DNA from: an uncultured bacterium
Lineage (GTDB): Bacteria; Planctomycetota; UBA1135; GCA-002686595
DNA: 64,000 nt
Assembly (NCBI GenBank): GCA_938083085.1
Contig: CALLKX010000044.1
Location: 19,572 to 83,571, forward strand
Direction: 5' to 3'
In this document: positions 8,409 to 16,461 of the stretch, piece after piece
How the letters are laid out: every line of letters starts with the position of its first letter
How positions within the stretch are numbered: the stretch's first letter is position 1
Made by a program: the position numbers and the translations under genes
Notes under the pieces: model-generated
Told to the model about the DNA's origin: nothing
Seen by the model: the letters and a program-made list of their open reading frames with translations, nothing else
Databases searched by the model: none

Positions 8409-9890
8409 ATGCAGCTGCCCCTTCGCATCGCGATGGTGTCCGCGGAGTGCGCTCCGTTCGCCAAGACGGGCGGCCTCGCCGACGTGGCCGCGGCGCTCTC
8501 CCGAATCCTCTGGAAGCGCGGCCACGAGGTCAGGCTGTTCGTCCCCCTCTACGGGAAGGTCGAACGGTCGGGCCTGGAGACGGACCCGTACCTCTCCCCG
8601 TTCCCGCTGAGCTTTCCCGGCTGGGACGTACCGGTCTCCGTCCGCAAGGCCCCCCTGCCAGACTCCGAGAACGCCGACGGCGTCCCGCTCCAGGTGGAGT
8701 TCATCCACTCCCCGGAGCTGTTCGGTCGGGAGGAGTTCTACACCAACGATGACGACGAGCCGATCCGCTGGGCGGCCTTCTGCCGGGCCGCGATCGAGGC
8801 CTGTCAGCGCACAGGCTGGGCGCCGGACGTGTTCCACGCCAACGACTGGCACGCGGGCCTCTTGCCCCTGCTCTTGAAGTCCACCTACGCCTGGGACGAG
8901 CTCCTGCGCGGGAGCTCCACGCTCCTCTCTATCCACAACCTGGGCTACCAGGGGGTGTTCTCCGAGGACGCCATCCGCCGAATCGGTCTGGGGGGCGTGC
9001 GGGATCAGTTCCACCAGGAGCGTCTCGCAGCCGGCGCGGTCAACTACCTCGAGACGGGCATCCTGCACGCCTCCTGGCTCTCCACGGTCTCCGACACCTA
9101 CGCCCGCGAGATCCAGACCCCCGAGTACGGCCACGGCCTCCAGGGCCTCCTGGCCCAACGCGAAGATCACCTGGCCGGCATCGTCAACGGCGTCGACTAC
9201 GGAGAGTGGAACCCCTCCACGGATCCCCACCTGCCCGCCCACTTCGGGCCGGATGACCTGCTCGGGAAGCGCACTTGCCGCGACGCGCTCCTCGACGAGC
9301 TAGGCGTGGCACCGGAGCCCTCCGGGCCTGTCCTGGGCATCGTCTCGCGGCTGACGCACCAGAAGGGCTTCGAGCTGATCCCCGACTTCGCCGAGCGGCT
9401 CCTCGACCACCACGACATGCGCCTCTTGGTCCTCGGCAGCGGGGACCCCGAGCAGGAGAGCTACTTCCGCTGGCTCCGCGACCGCTACCCGGCCAAGGTC
9501 GGCGTACACATCGGCTACGACAACGGGCTCGCCCACCGCATCGAGGCGGGCTCTGACCTCTTCCTCATGCCCTCGCGCTACGAGCCCTGTGGGCTCAACC
9601 AGATGTATAGCCTCAAGTACGGCACCGTCCCCCTCGTGCGCAGCACCGGCGGGCTGGCTGACACGGTCGAGCGCCTCGAGGACGGCCGCGGGACAGGCTT
9701 CACCTTCTACGAGCACACATCCGTGGCATTCGAGGACACCCTGGCCCACGCCCTCGAGGTCTGGCGCGACCCGAAGGCCTGGCAACAAATGCAGCTGCGC
9801 GGCATGGCGAAGGACTTCTCCTGGGAGGTCCAGGTCGACCGCTATGAAGACCTCTATGCCGCGATCATGGCCGACCTCCAGCTGGCCTGA
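8409..9890 (+). CDS. glgA: glycogen/starch synthase, GT5 family
   Basis: 493 residues, the normal length for GlgA. The ADP-glucose binding signature KTGGLADV (19-26) is at the N-terminus, and the C-terminal half has PSRYEPCGLNQMYSL followed by VRSTGGLADTV, the donor-site and acid motifs of retaining GT-B synthases. It transfers glucose from ADP-glucose onto alpha-1,4-glucan in the cytoplasm. No glgB, glgC or glgP is adjacent, so this is not a standard glycogen operon; instead it sits between ATP-grasp genes. Either it is the housekeeping synthase placed here by chance or it supplies a glucan to the neighbouring system. Confidence 0.93.
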   Translation: MQLPLRIAMVSAECAPFAKTGGLADVAAALSRILWKRGHEVRLFVPLYGKVERSGLETDPYLSPFPLSFPGWDVPVSVRKAPLPDSENADGVPLQVEFIHSPELFGREEFYTNDDDEPIRWAAFCRAAIEACQRTGWAPDVFHANDWHAGLLPLLLKSTYAWDELLRGSSTLLSIHNLGYQGVFSEDAIRRIGLGGVRDQFHQERLAAGAVNYLETGILHASWLSTVSDTYAREIQTPEYGHGLQGLLAQREDHLAGIVNGVDYGEWNPSTDPHLPAHFGPDDLLGKRTCRDALLDELGVAPEPSGPVLGIVSRLTHQKGFELIPDFAERLLDHHDMRLLVLGSGDPEQESYFRWLRDRYPAKVGVHIGYDNGLAHRIEAGSDLFLMPSRYEPCGLNQMYSLKYGTVPLVRSTGGLADTVERLEDGRGTGFTFYEHTSVAFEDTLAHALEVWRDPKAWQQMQLRGMAKDFSWEVQVDRYEDLYAAIMADLQLA

Positions 9891-9986
9891 GCCCGTCGCG
9901 GGCACAGCCTGACGCCCCAACCGAACGCCTCCCCCCGACGACCCATCGACGCCCGGGTCCCGGCGTCCTCACGCCCGCCCCAAGCC

Positions 9987-11207
9987 ATGCACGTCATCTT
10001 CGTCGAGCCCTCCTTTCCGTCCAACCAGAGGGAGTTCGTCCGCGCCCTGAAGGAGGTCGGCGCCCGGGTCACCGCCATCGCCGAGGCGCCGCCCAGCGCC
10101 CTGGACAGCGAGCTGCGCGGTTGGCTCGATGGACACGAACAGGTGCCGTCGGTGACCAATGGAGAGGCGCTCCTCGCCGCGGTACGGCGGGTCCAAGAGC
10201 GCTCCTGGGTCGACCGCCTCGAGGCGACGGTCGAAGCCCACATCACGCCCTGCGCCTGGGTCCGCGAACAGTGCGAGATCCCGGGAACCTCGACCCGCAC
10301 CGCCTGGCTCTGCCGCGACAAGCCGGCCATGAAGGAGGCGCTACGTGAGGCCGGCGTCCCAACCGCCCAGAGCATCGGAACCTCCGACCTGGACGAGGCG
10401 CGGGCCTTTATCGACGAGGTGGGCTTCCCCGTCATCCTCAAGCCGCGGGACGGCGCCGGCGCCGCCGGTACGGCCCGCGCCCACGACGACGAGAGCCTCG
10501 ATGCGGCGATCGAGGAGAGCGGCCTCGGGCGGGGTGAGGGCGTCGCCATCGAGGAGTTCATCGAGGGGCACGAGGGCTACTGGGACACCCTGAGCCTCAA
10601 CGGTGAAGTGGCCCACGAGTTCATCACGCACTACTACCCGAACGTCCTCGAGGCCATGCGCCACCGCTGGATCTCGCCCCAGATGGCGACGACCAACGAG
10701 GTGCACGACGAGCGCTACGACAGCCTCCGAGAGATGGGTCGAAAGGTCATCGAGACCCTCGGCATCGAGACCTCCGCCACGCACATGGAGTGGTTCTTCG
10801 GGCCCAAGGGCCTCAAGTTCAGCGAGATCGGTTGCCGCCCGCCGGGCGTGCGCATGTGGGACGTCTATCAGGCGGCCAACGACTTCGACATCTACCGGGA
10901 ATGGGCTCACCTCATTGTCCAGGGGAGCCCCTCCCAGACGCCGTCGAGGCGCTGCGCCGGCGGCATGATCGCCCTGCGCCCGAGCGCCGACGGCCGCGTC
11001 GAGGGCTACGAGGGCGTCGAGGACCTCAAGGCCCGCTACGGCGAGCACATCATCGACTCTCACTTCCCTCCCCCGGGGACCGCGACCCAGGGCGTCGAGG
11101 CCGGCTACATGGCCAACGCGTGGGTCCGGCTGCGCCACCCTAGCTTTGACGAGCTGCGCACGATCCAGGACTGGATCGGCGAGCACGTCCGCGTCCACGC
11201 GGGCTGA
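9987..11207 (+). CDS. ATP-grasp carboxylate-amine ligase
   Basis: 406 residues, following glgA by 96 bases on the same strand. It carries CRDKPAMKEALREAG (109-123), the loop FPVILKPRDGAGAAGT with Lys152, IEEFIEGHEGYWD, Glu268 in HMEWF and Glu280 in SEIGCRPPGV. It starts MHVIFVEPSFPSNQ, closely parallel to the ligase at 5780. It is the third paralogue of the same subfamily and the only one on the plus strand, so the ligases flank glgA on both sides. The specificity is unknown. Confidence 0.86.
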   Translation: MHVIFVEPSFPSNQREFVRALKEVGARVTAIAEAPPSALDSELRGWLDGHEQVPSVTNGEALLAAVRRVQERSWVDRLEATVEAHITPCAWVREQCEIPGTSTRTAWLCRDKPAMKEALREAGVPTAQSIGTSDLDEARAFIDEVGFPVILKPRDGAGAAGTARAHDDESLDAAIEESGLGRGEGVAIEEFIEGHEGYWDTLSLNGEVAHEFITHYYPNVLEAMRHRWISPQMATTNEVHDERYDSLREMGRKVIETLGIETSATHMEWFFGPKGLKFSEIGCRPPGVRMWDVYQAANDFDIYREWAHLIVQGSPSQTPSRRCAGGMIALRPSADGRVEGYEGVEDLKARYGEHIIDSHFPPPGTATQGVEAGYMANAWVRLRHPSFDELRTIQDWIGEHVRVHAG

Positions 11208-11297
11208 TCCTCTGCGGGCCCCCAGCACCGCCCGGCGCCGATCCGTCGATCGAGCCCCCGCTGGTTCCACCGCCCTCGGGTATCGTTCATCGAGACC

Positions 11298-12446
11298 ATG
11301 AGCCTCGACCCGAACCTCCCCTCAATCGAGCACCTGCGCGAGCGGGGCCGAAAGCGCGTTCCCCCCTTCGCCTTCGAGTACCTCGACAACGGGTGCCATT
11401 CGAACCTCAACATGCGCCGCAACACGGACGAGCTCCGTGAGGTACGGCTCGAGCCGAGGTACGTGCTTGACTACGGCGGCGCGGACCTGGAGACCGAGCT
11501 CTTCGGGCAGACCTACGCGGCGCCCTTTGGGGTCGCCCCCATCGGACTCCAGGGGCTGGTCTGGCCCGGCGCCTGCGAGTTCCTCGCCGAGGCCGCCCAC
11601 GCCGCCAGGGTCCCCTTCATCCTCAGCACGGTCGGCACCGCCAGCATCGAGCGCGTGGCGGAGATCACCGAGGGCAAGGCCTGGTTCCAGCTCTACCACC
11701 CGACCGAGGACGACCTGCGGGACAAGATCCTGGACCGCGCCGAGGCCGCAGGGGTCCCCGTCCTCGTGCTGCTGGCGGACACGCCGACCTTCGGCTACCG
11801 CCCCAAGGAGATCCGCAACGGCCTCGCGATCCCCCCGCGCATGTCCCTGCGCAACATCGCCCAGATGGTGATGCGCCCGACCTGGTCCTTCTCGCAGCTG
11901 GCGCGGGGCAAGCCCGAGTTCGCCACGCTCGCGCCCTACATCCCCAAGGGCCTCGACATGTCCCACCTGGGGCAGTTCATGAACGCCACCTTCAGCGGGC
12001 GGCTCTCGACGGACCGCATCGCGGCCATCCGCGAGCGCTGGAAGGGGAAGCTCGTGGTGAAGGGGATCGTCAACCCCGAGGACGCCGCACAGGTGCTCGA
12101 GCTCGGGGCAGACGGGATCATCGTCTCCAACCACGGGGGCCGTCAGCTGGAGGTTGGCACGTCCACGATCCAGGCGCTCCCCGCCCTCGCTGGCGAGTTC
12201 GGGGACCGTATGGAGGTGCTCTTCGACAGCGGCGTCCGAGGCGGGCCCGACGTGGCCTGCGCCCTCGCGAGCGGCGCGCGCTTCGCCTTCATGGGGCGCT
12301 CCTTCATGTACGCCATCTGCGCCATGGGCGCACGGGGTGGGCCGCATGTCATGACCATGCTCATGCGCCAGCTGACCCAGGTGATGGAGCAGCTCGGCTG
12401 CGAACGCGTCGAGGACCTCCCGAGGCACCTCGCACCGCGCCGCTGA
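11298..12446 (+). CDS. FMN-dependent alpha-hydroxy-acid dehydrogenase
   Basis: 382 residues, the usual size of the lactate/glycolate oxidase (LldD) family. Hallmarks are the catalytic His with FMN contacts in SNHGGRQL, the phosphate-binding DSGVRGGPDVACAL, and FMGRSFMY near the C-terminus. The family oxidises 2-hydroxy acids to 2-oxo acids with FMN. Exact substrate and electron acceptor cannot be assigned; the gene is not beside lactate permease or lldR. It follows the ATP-grasp gene by 90 bases and may share its transcript. A strong hairpin lies downstream. Confidence 0.88.
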   Translation: MSLDPNLPSIEHLRERGRKRVPPFAFEYLDNGCHSNLNMRRNTDELREVRLEPRYVLDYGGADLETELFGQTYAAPFGVAPIGLQGLVWPGACEFLAEAAHAARVPFILSTVGTASIERVAEITEGKAWFQLYHPTEDDLRDKILDRAEAAGVPVLVLLADTPTFGYRPKEIRNGLAIPPRMSLRNIAQMVMRPTWSFSQLARGKPEFATLAPYIPKGLDMSHLGQFMNATFSGRLSTDRIAAIRERWKGKLVVKGIVNPEDAAQVLELGADGIIVSNHGGRQLEVGTSTIQALPALAGEFGDRMEVLFDSGVRGGPDVACALASGARFAFMGRSFMYAICAMGARGGPHVMTMLMRQLTQVMEQLGCERVEDLPRHLAPRR

Positions 12447-12521
12447 GCAGCCCTGGTTCGCCTCGCCGTCGAGGGCTCGACATCGAGCACGGGGGCGCGG
12501 GGACGACGCCGGAACAAGAGA

Positions 12522-12550
12522 AGGGCCGGACCCCGGCGGGGTCCGGCCCT
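12522..12550. terminator. strong stem-loop between convergent genes
   Basis: A perfect 13-base GC-rich inverted repeat with a 3-base loop lies between the ends of the hydroxy-acid dehydrogenase (+) and katG (-). It is placed to end transcription from both sides. No long T-tract follows, as is common in GC-rich genomes. Confidence 0.8.
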
Positions 12551-12631
12551 CCTCGTGAACCGCTCGACTCGGCGAGCGGGATCCAGCGAGCGGAGGCTCC
12601 GAAGGGGCGGAGCTTCAGCCCGGACGAAGGC

Positions 12632-14974
12632 TCACTTGACGCCGAACCGGTCGAGGTTCATGACCTTGTCCCAGGCGGCGACGAAGTCGACGAGGAACTT
12701 CTCTGCACCGTCCCCGGTGCCGTAGACCTCGGAGACCGCGCGGAGTTCGGAGTTGGACCCGAAGATCAGGTCCACGGAGGTGGCGAACCACTGGGGGGCG
12801 CCCGTCGCGCGGACCGAGCCCACGAAGGAGTCCGAGCCGTCGGCGTCGGCTTCCCACTTCGTGTTCATGTCGAGTAGGTTCACGAAGAAGGCGTTGTCCA
12901 GGTGCCCGGGGGTGTCCGTCAGGATGCCGGCCTTCGACCCTGCGGCGGTGACGCCAACCGCCCGGAGACCGCCCACGAGGACCGTCATCTCGGGGACGGT
13001 CAGGGTGAGCTGGTTGGCGCGGTCGATCAGAGCCTCGGACGGCTTGAGGTACGCCCGGTCGGAGAAGTAGTTCCGGAAGCCGTCCGCCTTGGGCTCCAAC
13101 ACGTCGAAGCTCGCGCTGTCCGTCATCTCCTCCGAGGCGTCCATGCGCCCGGGAGTGAAGGGCACCTCGATGGTCGCCCCAGCGGAGGCCGCTGCGGCCT
13201 CGAGACCGGCGCAGCCGCCGAGCACGATCAGGTCGGCCAGGGAGACCTTCTTGTCCCCGCCGGCCGCGTTCACCTTGGCCTGCAGCTGCTCGTACATCGC
13301 CAGCACCTTCGCGAGCGTCTCGGGCTCGTTGACCTCCCAGCCATTCTGCGGGGCGAGGCGAATGCGCGCGCCGTTCGCGCCGCCACGCTTGTCGCTATCG
13401 CGGTAGGTGGACGCTGACGCCCAGGCCACTGCCACCAGGTCGCGCGGCGCGATCCCGGAGCTAAGGATCGCGGCCTTGAGCCGCTGCTGCTGACCGCCAT
13501 CGATGAGCGGGTGGTCCACGGCCGGGATCGGGTCCTGCCACAGCTGAGCCGGGGGCACCTCATCACCGAGCAGGCGGCTGGGCGGCCCCATGTCTCGGTG
13601 AGTCAGCTTGAACCAGGCAGCGGCGAAGGCCTTGTCGAACTCGCCCGGGCTCTCGAGCCAGCGCTTGGTGATCTCCGCGTAGATGGGATCCTCGCGGAGC
13701 GACAGGTCCGTGGTCAGCATCATGACCTTGTTGCGCTTGCCGTCCACGTGGGCGTCCGGGACCACGTCGCCCGCGCCGACGGGCGTCCACTGCTGCGCGC
13801 CAGCGGGGCTCTTGGTGAGCTCCCACTCGTAGTTCCAGAGGTTCTCGAGGTACTCGGAGGACCAGTCCGTGGGCGTGGAGGTCCAGGCACCTTCCAGCCC
13901 GCTGGTGATCGTGTCTGCACCGTTGCCGGTGCCGTAGCCGTTGTTCCAGCCGAACCCCTGCTCGGCGATGGGCGCCGCCTCGGGGTCAGGGCCGACGTTG
14001 TCTCCGGCCGGCGCGGCCCCGTGGGCCTTGCCCAGGGTGTGGCCGCCTGCGATCAGCGCGGCGGTCTCCTCGTCGTTCATGGCCATGCGGCCGAAGGTGA
14101 CCCGGATGTCGTGGGCCGCCGCGAGCGGGTCGGGGTTGCCGTCCGGGCCCTCGGGGTTCACGTAGATCAAGCCCATGTGCGCCGCGGCGAGGTCGCCCTC
14201 GAGCTCGCGGCCCTCTTCCCAACGGTCGACACCGAGCCACTCATCCTCGGGGCCCCAGTTGATGTCCTGCTGGGACTCCCAGAGGTCCTCGCGGCCGCCG
14301 GCGAAGCCGAGGGTCTCGAAGCCCGAGTGCTCGAGCGCGACGTTGCCCGCGAAGATCATCAGGTCCGCCCAGGAGACGGAGCGGCCGTACTTCTGCTTGA
14401 TGGGCCACAGCAGGCGGCGCGACTTGTCGAGGTTGGCGTTATCGGGCCAGCTGTTGAGCGGCGCGAAGCGCAGCATGCCGTCGGCGGAGCCGCCGCGTCC
14501 GTCGGTGCTCCGGTACGTCCCCGCGCTGTGCCACGCCATGCGGATGAAGAGCCCACCGTAGTTGTCCCAGTCCGCCGGCCACCAGGCCTGCGAGGTGGTC
14601 ATCACCTTCTTGAGGTCCGCGCGGAGCTCGTCGAGGTCGACCTTCGCAAACTCGGTTGCGTAGTCGAAGCCCTCGCCCATGGGATCGCTCTTGGCCGAGT
14701 TCTGGCGCAGGATCGAGAGGTCGAGGCGGTTCGGCCACCAGTCCGCGTTGCGCTGGTAGCGCCCCGCGTCATCGACCGCGACGGTGGAGCCTGCCAGCTC
14801 GGCCCTCGCCCCATCGCCCATCACCGGGCACTCCTCGATGCTGGGCCCAGCGGCGGCCACGACCGAGGCCGAAGTCGACGCCTCCGTGGCCGACCCGGCG
14901 GTCGATGAGCAGGACACGGTGCCCAGAAAGAGCGCACTCACAAGGAGCGGAAATGCGTGGCTACGAGGATTCAT
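12632..14974 (-). CDS. katG: exported catalase-peroxidase
   Basis: 780 residues. The peroxidase core is intact: distal Arg145, Trp148 and His149 in [11 protein letters not shown], proximal His312 in [11 protein letters not shown], and the crosslink residues Trp148, Tyr271 ([11 protein letters not shown]) and Met297 (FGRMAMND) that give catalase activity. It breaks down hydrogen peroxide using haem. Unlike ordinary cytoplasmic KatG, it starts with a hydrophobic segment ending GTVSCSS, so Cys22 may be lipidated (the -3 residue is Thr, which is not canonical), and a Ser/Thr/Ala-rich linker follows. This points to the periplasm or the outside of the inner membrane. A 370-base region upstream separates it from the VWA gene. 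Confidence 0.93.
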   Translation of the reverse strand: MNPRSHAFPLLVSALFLGTVSCSSTAGSATEASTSASVVAAAGPSIEECPVMGDGARAELAGSTVAVDDAGRYQRNADWWPNRLDLSILRQNSAKSDPMGEGFDYATEFAKVDLDELRADLKKVMTTSQAWWPADWDNYGGLFIRMAWHSAGTYRSTDGRGGSADGMLRFAPLNSWPDNANLDKSRRLLWPIKQKYGRSVSWADLMIFAGNVALEHSGFETLGFAGGREDLWESQQDINWGPEDEWLGVDRWEEGRELEGDLAAAHMGLIYVNPEGPDGNPDPLAAAHDIRVTFGRMAMNDEETAALIAGGHTLGKAHGAAPAGDNVGPDPEAAPIAEQGFGWNNGYGTGNGADTITSGLEGAWTSTPTDWSSEYLENLWNYEWELTKSPAGAQQWTPVGAGDVVPDAHVDGKRNKVMMLTTDLSLREDPIYAEITKRWLESPGEFDKAFAAAWFKLTHRDMGPPSRLLGDEVPPAQLWQDPIPAVDHPLIDGGQQQRLKAAILSSGIAPRDLVAVAWASASTYRDSDKRGGANGARIRLAPQNGWEVNEPETLAKVLAMYEQLQAKVNAAGGDKKVSLADLIVLGGCAGLEAAAASAGATIEVPFTPGRMDASEEMTDSASFDVLEPKADGFRNYFSDRAYLKPSEALIDRANQLTLTVPEMTVLVGGLRAVGVTAAGSKAGILTDTPGHLDNAFFVNLLDMNTKWEADADGSDSFVGSVRATGAPQWFATSVDLIFGSNSELRAVSEVYGTGDGAEKFLVDFVAAWDKVMNLDRFGVK

Positions 14975-15140
14975 TGGAGTCGTTTAGGTGAGGAGAATGA
15001 GCCTGCCAGCGCTCCGGTGGGAGCTAGGCGATGATCCGGCCCTGGTCATCGCGAGTGAATCATCGGCCAGGCCTGGGAATCCTGGTAACCAGAAGTGGCG
15101 ATGGCTCCCATCGGCGGCGGTAATCACCGCCCCGCGCAGG

Positions 15141-15180
15141 CGAGCGGGAGGCCGGGCATGCGAGCGGGAGGCTGGGCAGG
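15141..15180. repeat. 20-base tandem direct repeat, two copies
   Basis: Two adjacent 20-base copies (CGAGCGGGAGGCYGGGCAKG) differ at two positions. They are non-coding as far as can be seen. Confidence 0.8.
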
Positions 15181-15266
15181 AGCCAGAGCGTGCACGCCAC
15201 GACTCCCCCTGCCAGCGCTTCCGGCCCCCCCGCTCCACTCTCCCCCGCAACTCCGGGGGGGCAGGG

Positions 15267-15322
15267 CCCTGAGGACGGGACCCTGAGGACTGGACCCTGA
15301 GGACGGGACCCTGAGGACGGGC
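15267..15322. repeat. 14-base tandem repeat, four copies
   Basis: Four consecutive 14-base units, CCCTGAGGACGGGA with single changes, end about 20 bases before the stop codon of the minus-strand VWA gene. The 14-base period does not keep a reading frame, which argues for non-coding sequence. It may be replication-slippage sequence or part of the 3' end of the MoxR/VWA transcript. Confidence 0.9.
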
Positions 15323-15344
15323 CCCCCAGGACCCTCGGGCTCCC

Positions 15345-16442
15345 TCAGCGCACGCTACTGCGCCGGTTCTTGACATAGTCCACGAACAGCGTGGCCCCGA
15401 GGCGGTCGCCCCCCGCGAAGTACGCCCGGCCCCGGTTCGCCTCCGTGAACTCCTCGATGAAGTTCACCAGGACGGGGTCGTCCGTCAGCATGAAGGTGGT
15501 GATCGGGATCCCGTGCCGACGGCATATGGTGGCCTCGTCCATGGTCTTGGCGACCACGCGACGGTCGAGCCCAATTGGGTTCTTGTAGATCTCACCATCG
15601 GGCTCCGTGAGCGCGCTCGGCTTGCCGTCCGTGATCATGAAGATCTGCTTGTTGGCCCGCCGCTCACGCCGCAAGAGGTCCCGGCCCAGCTGAAGCGCCG
15701 CCCTCGTGTTCGTGTGGAAGGGCCCCACCGAGATCGTGGAGATGTCGTCGAGGGACACCTCCTCCGCCTCGTCCCCGAAGGTCACAACCCGCAGGGAGTC
15801 CTTTGGGTAGCGGGTCCTGATGAGCTCCGTCAGGGCGAGGGCGACGCGCTTGGCCGGCGTGATCCGGTCCTCGCCGTAGAGGATCATGGAGTGGCTCAGG
15901 TCCAGGAGCAGCACCGTCGCGCAGCTCGAGAGGTGCTCCGTCTCATGCACCTCGAGGTCGTCCTCACCGAGGGTCAGCCCGTCGAGGTCCACGCCGCGGC
16001 GTAGCGCGTTGCGCACGGAGCTCGTGGCGTCGATCAGCGACGCGGGGTCCCCGAAGGTCCAGGCCCGGGTCTCGGGGAGCCGCTCCTGCCCTGCCCCCTG
16101 GGCCTGGGTGCGATGCTCTCCTGCGGCGTCCTTTGTGAGGCCGCTGAAGATCCGCTCGAGGGACTCCTGCCGGAGCGCCCGATCGCCACCCGGCGCCATG
16201 CGCAGGCCCTCGACGGTCGCCTCCACCCATCGCTGCTTCTCGAGGTGGCGACGGAAGTCCTCCATGGTGAAGCCGTCCGGGAGAAGCGGATAGCGCGCGG
16301 CAATGGTCTCCATCCACTCGAGCGCCTGCTCCGGGTCCCCGTCGGCCTGCAAGAGCAGGTCGTTGTAGAGCGCCTCCAGGCGCTTGAGGAGGTCCCGGAG
16401 GGAGCCCTCCGAGGGGTCGTATTCCCGGTAGCTGAACTTCAT
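15345..16442 (-). CDS. von Willebrand factor A domain protein, partner of MoxR-type ATPase
   Basis: 365 residues from the ATG at 16442; an earlier in-frame start would overlap the ATPase gene and adds an unlikely Arg/Thr-rich tail. The N-terminal half is helical and charged. The C-terminal half is a VWA domain with the MIDAS motif DLSHS (Asp181, Ser183, Ser185) in ATVLLLDLSHSMILYG and the later ITDGKPS. VWA proteins beside MoxR/chelatase-like ATPases usually act as metal-dependent adaptors in protein assembly or chelation. It lies 19 bases after the ATPase gene, so the two are almost certainly co-transcribed. Confidence 0.87.
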   Translation of the reverse strand: MKFSYREYDPSEGSLRDLLKRLEALYNDLLLQADGDPEQALEWMETIAARYPLLPDGFTMEDFRRHLEKQRWVEATVEGLRMAPGGDRALRQESLERIFSGLTKDAAGEHRTQAQGAGQERLPETRAWTFGDPASLIDATSSVRNALRRGVDLDGLTLGEDDLEVHETEHLSSCATVLLLDLSHSMILYGEDRITPAKRVALALTELIRTRYPKDSLRVVTFGDEAEEVSLDDISTISVGPFHTNTRAALQLGRDLLRRERRANKQIFMITDGKPSALTEPDGEIYKNPIGLDRRVVAKTMDEATICRRHGIPITTFMLTDDPVLVNFIEEFTEANRGRAYFAGGDRLGATLFVDYVKNRRSSVR

Positions 16443-16461
16443 CGAGGCTGCGGTTCGGGGC

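Larger units (their letters stand above)
14975..15344. other. intergenic region with short tandem repeats
   Basis: 370 bases without a convincing gene. The part next to katG should hold its promoter, but I see no clear boxes and no obvious OxyR/PerR/Fur-like site. The distal part is very GC-rich and contains two sets of direct repeats, listed separately, running up to the stop codon of the VWA gene. Confidence 0.6.
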
